DNA of 11,671 nt from an uncultured Oribacterium sp. (GTDB lineage Bacteria; Bacillota; Clostridia; Lachnospirales; Lachnospiraceae): NCBI GenBank assembly GCA_900772695.1, contig CAAGRO010000327.1, forward strand, positions 1-11,671, given 5' to 3'. Position 1 is the stretch's first letter. The number at the start of each line of letters is the position of its first letter. This document shows positions 8,089-11,671 of the stretch, one piece after another. The notes below the pieces were generated by a model. That model was not told where the DNA came from, did not search any database, and saw only the letters and a program-made list of their open reading frames with translations. A program made the translations under genes and the position numbers.

Positions 8089-8230
8089 CCCATGCCTGTT
8101 TTTCTCAATTTGCAATTGGCTACCCCGCGCAGGCCCTCGTCTGACATACCGTCTTCCCTGCCTGAACCGGTCCCGGCAGCCGCCTGTCGTAGATGAAGCT
8201 GTCGGCAACAGACCGTCGATGCGATGCATC

Positions 8231-9310
8231 TTATGGTTCCAGCCATCCCGGTGTGATGGTGATATCTGCATCGATTTCGCCGGACTCGAGCTGCTCGACG
8301 GACACCTTTTCATCGGCATCCTCTGCGTGCAGCTTTGCCCAGATGTCCTTGTAGCGATCCGCCCATTCACTGGCCTGCCAGCCCTTTTTCGCCCGGACAT
8401 GCAGCTTTTCCGAAACATCCCGCTTCTCAGCCGACTGCTTCTTCCACTGATAGGGTGTCAGTCCGGTGAAGCTCTTAAAGTTTCGGAAGAAGCTCGATGG
8501 CGTCTTAAACCCGACCTTATAGCCGACATCTTCCACCTGCAGATCCTCCTTATTCAGGATCTCACAGGCTTTTTCGATGCGCACCATATTGAGGTAATTC
8601 AGCGGACTCATATTGGTGTTGAGATAAAAGACACGCCGGAAGTGGCTTTCCGAGAGCTGGCAGATCGCCGCGAGATCCTGCACCTGCAGATTCTCATCGA
8701 AGTGTGCTTCGATATAGCGGAAGACGGACTCGAGGTACTGATTGTACTCGACGCTTTTATAGTGGAACTGCTCATGTTCCTCTGCGATCCGCATGATCTC
8801 GAAGACAAGGGCGCGCAGATAGCCCTTCAGGGCTTCTCTGTAATTTTTCTTCTTCTCTCTGCACTCTTCGATGATGCAGCGGATCAGTCGTGCGGTCTGC
8901 GGGTGGCCCTTGAGGGTTTTCAGTGTACCGCGCTGGTTGACGATACGGATGATTTCATGGACATCGAAGCCGCCGTTTGACAGCTCATGGCGGATGTAAT
9001 TATCGATATCGATGAAGAGAAACTCCCACTTACAGATATTACCGGGATCGCTGTTCGTCGTATGGAGGATATTCGCCGGGATGATGGTGAACATATCGTC
9101 CCCATAGCGGTAGGTACGCCCGGAGATGATGACTTCACCTGCGCCATGATAGCAGTAACCGATTTCGAGATAATTATGAAAATGCAGGAGTCCGACCGGA
9201 ACATCGGAGCCATAGCTGATCTCCCATCCCTGTCCGAGCAGCGCGAGCACATACTCCCCCGAGGGGATCTCATAGTAACGGAACTCTGCATTTGGTTTTG
9301 ATTTCGCCAT
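8231..9310 (-). CDS. AraC-family transcriptional regulator with cupin sensor domain
   Basis: DNA-binding regulator of 359 residues, probably controlling the galactoside operon that begins 382 bp downstream. The N-terminal cupin-type AraC ligand-binding domain spans about 15-150: LLHFHNYLEIGY at 41-52, then a GAGEV and RYGDDMFTIIPANILHTT pattern. A linker helix region follows (150-185). The tandem AraC helix-turn-helix domain is at about 190-290, with recognition segments near 208-228 (VQDLAAICQLSESHFRRVF) and 256-280 (VEDVGYKVGFKTPSSFFRNF). Typical members of about 290 residues end near here; this one continues with a charged tail of some 68 residues (291-359) of no recognised family. ATG 9308-9310 is preceded by AAAGGAAG. 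The sugar ligand and role as activator are inferred from position and family. Confidence 0.93.
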   Translation of the reverse strand: MAKSKPNAEFRYYEIPSGEYVLALLGQGWEISYGSDVPVGLLHFHNYLEIGYCYHGAGEVIISGRTYRYGDDMFTIIPANILHTTNSDPGNICKWEFLFIDIDNYIRHELSNGGFDVHEIIRIVNQRGTLKTLKGHPQTARLIRCIIEECREKKKNYREALKGYLRALVFEIMRIAEEHEQFHYKSVEYNQYLESVFRYIEAHFDENLQVQDLAAICQLSESHFRRVFYLNTNMSPLNYLNMVRIEKACEILNKEDLQVEDVGYKVGFKTPSSFFRNFKSFTGLTPYQWKKQSAEKRDVSEKLHVRAKKGWQASEWADRYKDIWAKLHAEDADEKVSVEQLESGEIDADITITPGWLEP

Positions 9311-9332
9311 AGATCTTCCTTTCGTCTCCGTA

Positions 9333-9412
9333 CATCAGAGCAGCGGCACGATGGCCCGGAGTGACGTTAAAAAGTCACAGATATCCGTCCGGCCATCAGA
9401 GCAGCGGCACGA
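9333..9412. repeat. 19-bp direct repeat flanking a hairpin, copying the 3' end of the DUF554 gene
   Basis: The 19-mer CATCAGAGCAGCGGCACGA occurs exactly at 9333-9351 and again at 9394-9412. The second copy holds the last codons and stop of the DUF554 gene; the first lies in the gap before the AraC gene. Between them, 9352-9395 can fold: TGGCC(C)GGA with TCCGGCCA, then GTGAC (9361-9365) with GTCAC (9374-9378), with a 9-nt bulge on one side. An exact 19-bp match at this distance is far beyond chance. It suggests a small duplication or an element-like unit. Confidence 0.85.
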
Positions 9413-10124
9413 GGACATTGACCCAGAACCAGCTGATCGGCATCACGAGGACCATCGCCGGGATCATATCCGCGGTCGGGAACATCTTCACCTTGATCAT
9501 GCGGAAGCCCGTTGCGAGCAGCAGGATGCCGCCGCAGGCCTTGAAGTCGCCGATCATCGCCGGCGTCGTCAGCGGATAGATCACGCCGGCGAGCGCGTAC
9601 AGCAGCATGAAAATCACGAACTGCGGAAGCGCGATGAAGGACACAACCGGGCCGAGAAGACAGGCGAAAATCATCGCGGTGAAAATATCGAGGATGGACT
9701 TCGCGATGAGGATCGTCTGATCGCCGGTCATGCCGGCCACGATCGACCCATAGATGCCGGTGCCGCTCGCACAGAACAGCACGATGATCGTGATCAGTGT
9801 CGCACGGAACTCCTCCTCGCTGATCGCGGACTCCTTTTTCGGCAGAAACTTCGAAACCACGCCCTCCATCGCGGCGCAGCCCTTCGCGATGAGATCACCG
9901 AAATGAATCGCGAGACCGATGGCCGTACCGACCACCACGGAGAAGATCACCGCCGGCATATTTTCCATGAGCACGATGCTGCCGATGCCCATCGTCATAG
10001 CACAGACACCGAAAATCATGTTGAGATTCTCCTTGAAGTCGAGGCTCAGCTTATGACCGGCCAGTGTGCCGACGAGCCCTCCGATCGCGACAGACAGTAC
10101 GTTGATGATGATTCCTGTAGGCAT
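9396..10124 (-). CDS. DUF554 (YdfK-like) membrane protein
   Basis: Polytopic membrane protein of 242 residues, the usual size for DUF554. Members are widespread in Firmicutes and their function is not established; a transport role is often suggested. Hydrophobic segments lie at about 3-22, 36-52, 57-76, 108-130, 137-160, 163-185, 195-208 and 219-237. The N-terminus (MPTGIIINVLSVAIGGLVG) and the conserved LL(L)ATG segment near the end are typical. Start choice: ATG 10122-10124 follows an excellent AGGAGG (about 10129-10134). The frame is open to 10229, but the additional residues are charged, unlike the family, and overlap the operator-like palindrome. It stands alone between the nadD-yqeK-rsfS block and the AraC gene. 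The upstream palindrome suggests control by a TetR-type repressor encoded elsewhere. Confidence 0.92.
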   Translation of the reverse strand: MPTGIIINVLSVAIGGLVGTLAGHKLSLDFKENLNMIFGVCAMTMGIGSIVLMENMPAVIFSVVVGTAIGLAIHFGDLIAKGCAAMEGVVSKFLPKKESAISEEEFRATLITIIVLFCASGTGIYGSIVAGMTGDQTILIAKSILDIFTAMIFACLLGPVVSFIALPQFVIFMLLYALAGVIYPLTTPAMIGDFKACGGILLLATGFRMIKVKMFPTADMIPAMVLVMPISWFWVNVLVPLL

Positions 10125-10144
10125 TGTTCTCCTCCTGTGCAGTG

Positions 10145-10162
10145 CACGACCGAACGGTCGTG
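10145..10162. promoter_or_regulatory. TetR-operator-like palindrome upstream of the DUF554 gene
   Basis: CACGACCG-AA-CGGTCGTG is a perfect 8+8 bp inverted repeat with a 2-bp centre, containing the GACCGnnCGGTC core common among TetR-family operators. It lies 20 bp before the DUF554 start codon and about 17 bp downstream of a possible -10 (TATAGA, 10180-10185, minus strand), where a repressor would block transcription. A second small palindrome, GTGCA-G-TGCAC (10137-10147), overlaps its edge. No U tract follows, so it is not a terminator of rsfS. Confidence 0.55.
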
Positions 10163-10245
10163 AATCTTTTGACATATTCTCTATAAAACAGATGGATGCC
10201 ACCGAAGTGACACCCATCGTTGCCAGCAAAAATGCTGATTATGCT

Positions 10246-10599
10246 TTACAGCTCGTCCACCGACACGATCTTCTTTCCGTCCGACCAGATACGCTCGAGG
10301 TCGTAGAAGAGACGCTGCTCCTTGTCGAAGATGTGCACGATGATATCGTTGTAGTCGAGGAGGATCCAGCCACTGTTGGTCACACCCTCACGACGGCGAA
10401 GCTCGTAGCCGTGCTGTGCCATCTTATCCTCGACCTCGTCGCAGAGTGCATCCACCTGACGGATGTTGTCCGCGGTCGCGATCACGAAATAATCCGCGAT
10501 GACCGACACGCCGCCGATGTCCATGATGGAGATATCCTTGCCCTGCTTCTCCTCGAGCGCAGCGTAGACTACCTTTACCATATCCTTTGAATTACTCAT
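10246..10599 (-). CDS. rsfS: Ribosome silencing factor RsfS (Iojap/YbeB family)
   Basis: Cytoplasmic protein of 117 residues that binds ribosomal protein L14 (uL14) on the large subunit and blocks subunit joining when nutrients are low. Length and pattern match the family. The core has DYFVIATADNIRQVDAL (36-52), the EG-(x)4-GWILLDYNDIIVHIF stretch (71-91) and the closing FYDLERIW (98-105). ATG 10597-10599 follows AAAAAGGAG at good spacing. It comes after nadD and yqeK, the standard Firmicute order, with about 120 bp between it and yqeK. This gap (10600-10720) contains a small TGTGTC/GACACA hairpin (10644-10657) but no terminator or promoter that I recognise. Confidence 0.96.
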   Translation of the reverse strand: MSNSKDMVKVVYAALEEKQGKDISIMDIGGVSVIADYFVIATADNIRQVDALCDEVEDKMAQHGYELRRREGVTNSGWILLDYNDIIVHIFDKEQRLFYDLERIWSDGKKIVSVDEL

Positions 10600-10720
10600 A
10601 TTTTCTCCTTTTTCTGAGGTTTAATGTTCTGATTCCAGACGCCTGTGTCCAGACACATCCGACGCATCCGTCTTTACACGGGTCCGCCTGCGAAGGGAGA
10701 CGCCCTCCGTGGGCATCGCG

Positions 10721-11356
10721 TCAATCCGAAACGGCCAGCCCTCTCTCCTGCATCCGTGCACGGTAGTACTGATAAGTATCGTATGAATCCTTGCAGATAT
10801 AGCCGCCGGATGCCTCGAGGTAGTGGATCGTGTCGTGATTGATCTCGTACACCGCGCGCTCGAGGTCGGTAAATGCGAGCTGCCGGATCTCCGGGAGCCG
10901 TGCCGCCTTATCCCGCCGGGCTTCAATGTAATCGGCCGTAAATACGATGGCCTCCAGAAGGCTCATATTCGGCTTTCCCAGCGTATGATAGTAAATGGCG
11001 GACAGAATCGCCGGGTCCTCGATGCCGAAGCATGTACGGGCGTACGTAGCGCCGTAGACACTGTGAATCACCTGCGGTGCCCGCAGCATATCCTCCGTGA
11101 GCTCCACACCTTCCTTCGCACATGCCTTCAGAAGCTCCTCGTTCGAAAACTGCTTCGCACAGTCATGCACGAGCCCCGCAAGCTCCGCCTGGTGCAGATC
11201 TACGCCATATCGCATCGCGAGGCAGATACAGGTGAAGCTCACACTCAGCGAATGCTCATAGCGCGACGGCTTCAGCATCTTCTGCAGCTTCGCACGGATC
11301 TCCAGGATGTTCTCTACATAGGTCTTTCCGTTCTCTATACCCTTCTGATTTTCCAT
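10721..11356 (-). CDS. yqeK: YqeK, HD-domain symmetrical Ap4A hydrolase
   Basis: Metal-dependent HD-domain phosphohydrolase of 211 residues. Characterised Firmicute YqeK proteins cleave diadenosine tetraphosphate symmetrically to two ADP, using a di-iron-type centre. The metal-binding pattern is complete: His35 in RYEHS, His64-Asp65 in LVHDCAK, His98 in QVIHSVYGA, His124 in YYHTLGK and Asp142 in TADYIE. Length fits (usually about 190-210). ATG 11354-11356 has AAAGGAA close upstream. The frame is open for another 96 codons, but that extension is Arg/Ser-rich shadow of nadD and has no ribosome binding site. It lies 55 bp after nadD and is probably cotranscribed with it. Confidence 0.95.
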   Translation of the reverse strand: MENQKGIENGKTYVENILEIRAKLQKMLKPSRYEHSLSVSFTCICLAMRYGVDLHQAELAGLVHDCAKQFSNEELLKACAKEGVELTEDMLRAPQVIHSVYGATYARTCFGIEDPAILSAIYYHTLGKPNMSLLEAIVFTADYIEARRDKAARLPEIRQLAFTDLERAVYEINHDTIHYLEASGGYICKDSYDTYQYYRARMQERGLAVSD

Positions 11357-11411
11357 AAAGTTCCTTTCTGAGCCGCTGCCCCGGAGGACCGGCAATGGAG
11401 GCCATACGGAA

Positions 11412-11671
11412 TCAGCGATACAGCTGATGCTCCCCGATGTACGCCGCGACCGCCGCCGGCACAAACGCCGTGATGTCCTCACCGCGCGCCGCCCGCTCCC
11501 GGATCTCCGTACTCGAGACGTCCATCTCCTCGAACCGAAGCACCGCGACATCCGCGCCGTAGCGCTCCTCGAGGTAACGCTCCTGCGCCTTGAAGCTCCG
11601 CGGCCGGTCTGCATACTCCCGCTCCGCCGCCACCAGCGTCGCAAGCCGAAGGATCGTCTCCGGCTCGTGCC
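11412..11671 (-). CDS. nadD: Nicotinate-nucleotide adenylyltransferase NadD (C-terminal 85 residues; start beyond window)
   Basis: Joins nicotinate mononucleotide and ATP to make deamido-NAD in NAD synthesis. Only the C-terminal part is visible, and the open frame continues past the right edge. Recognised by the ending pattern: PETILRLATLVAAERE near the start of the fragment, then MDVSSTEIRERAARGEDI with the STEIR motif that helps bind the adenylate, and the closing FVPAAVAAYIGEHQLY. The full protein is usually about 190-215 residues; the N-terminal GxFxPxHxGH motif is outside the window. A GTG at 11631-11633 is internal, not a start. It is first in the nadD-yqeK-rsfS block, with yqeK 55 bp downstream. 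Confidence 0.95.
   Translation of the reverse strand, partial: HEPETILRLATLVAAEREYADRPRSFKAQERYLEERYGADVAVLRFEEMDVSSTEIRERAARGEDITAFVPAAVAAYIGEHQLYR

Larger units (their letters stand above)
7849..8230. other. 382-bp intergenic control region between the AraC regulator and the sugar operon
   Basis: Holds, in minus-strand order, a GC-rich stretch of about 140 bp after the regulator stop with no convincing gene, the regulator's terminator, and then an AT-rich stretch (about 7900-8040) with the likely operon promoter. Small inverted repeats occur at 7876-7893 (TGCGA/TCGCA), 7912-7919 (GTTCGAAC), 7943-7957 (CCAA/TTGG) and 7982-7993. The short minus-strand frames here run through the terminator and show no ribosome binding site, so they are not called. 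Confidence 0.7.

Noticed and set aside
4576..8232. GATGCATCTT found at 4576-4585, 6488-6497 and 8223-8232, each near the 3' end of a minus-strand gene
   Set aside because: Three copies of a 10-mer are close to chance given composition, and one lies fully inside coding sequence. No shared structure was found.
7978..8418. Minus-strand small open frames after the AraC gene
   Set aside because: They overlap the regulator's end and run through its terminator, and they lack ribosome binding sites and recognisable sequence.
9351..10163. A plus-strand open frame of 270 codons rich in Asp, His, Arg and Glu over DUF554
   Set aside because: Composition is typical of the reverse strand of a membrane-protein gene; the minus-strand protein has clear membrane segments and an AGGAGG site.
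10169..10187. Plus-strand TTGACA (10169-10174) and TATAAA nearby, resembling a promoter
   Set aside because: The two boxes are only about 7 bp apart, far from the 16-18 bp needed, and no plus-strand gene follows.

Overview
The window (about 57% GC by eye) looks like chromosome from a Firmicute of the class Clostridia, most probably a high-GC Lachnospiraceae-like gut or oral organism. The reasons are the gene order nadD-yqeK-rsfS, strong AGGAGG-type ribosome binding sites, a Gram-positive style lipoprotein solute-binding protein with a Gly/Ala/Ser linker, and U-tailed intrinsic terminators. The exact taxon cannot be fixed from the sequence alone. Every gene I can support lies on the minus strand, so the genes read from high to low coordinates. 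The long plus-strand reading frames are antisense shadows.

Layout in reading order: (1) 11671-10246, a housekeeping block: the 3' end of nadD (NAD synthesis), yqeK (HD-domain Ap4A hydrolase) and rsfS (ribosome silencing factor). (2) 10245-9396, a DUF554 membrane protein with an 18-bp TetR-operator-like palindrome directly in front of it. (3) 9395-9311, a short gap holding a 19-bp direct repeat that copies the end of the DUF554 gene, with a hairpin between the two copies. (4) 9310-8231, an AraC-family regulator with an N-terminal cupin sensor and an unusual C-terminal tail, followed by a long 3' region and a strong terminator. (5) 7990-1, a galactoside uptake and hydrolysis operon: lipoprotein solute-binding protein, two CUT1-type permeases, a GH2 beta-galactosidase and a GH36 alpha-galactosidase that runs off the left edge.

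How the genes probably work together: the AraC regulator senses a galactoside or related sugar and acts on an AT-rich promoter region near 7960-7990. The lipoprotein catches the oligosaccharide, the two permeases import it using an ATPase encoded elsewhere, and the two cytoplasmic glycosidases release galactose from beta-linked (lactose, galacto-oligosaccharide) and alpha-linked (melibiose, raffinose-type) substrates. A 12-bp-stem hairpin with a short U tract between the binding-protein gene and the permease genes would lower expression of the downstream genes relative to the binding protein.

I see no phage, insertion sequence, CRISPR, tRNA or rRNA in the window, and no clearly new biological system. 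The most unusual items are the repeat-hairpin-repeat structure at 9333-9412, the TetR-type operator at 10145-10162 with no TetR gene nearby, and the hairpins placed inside the sugar operon.
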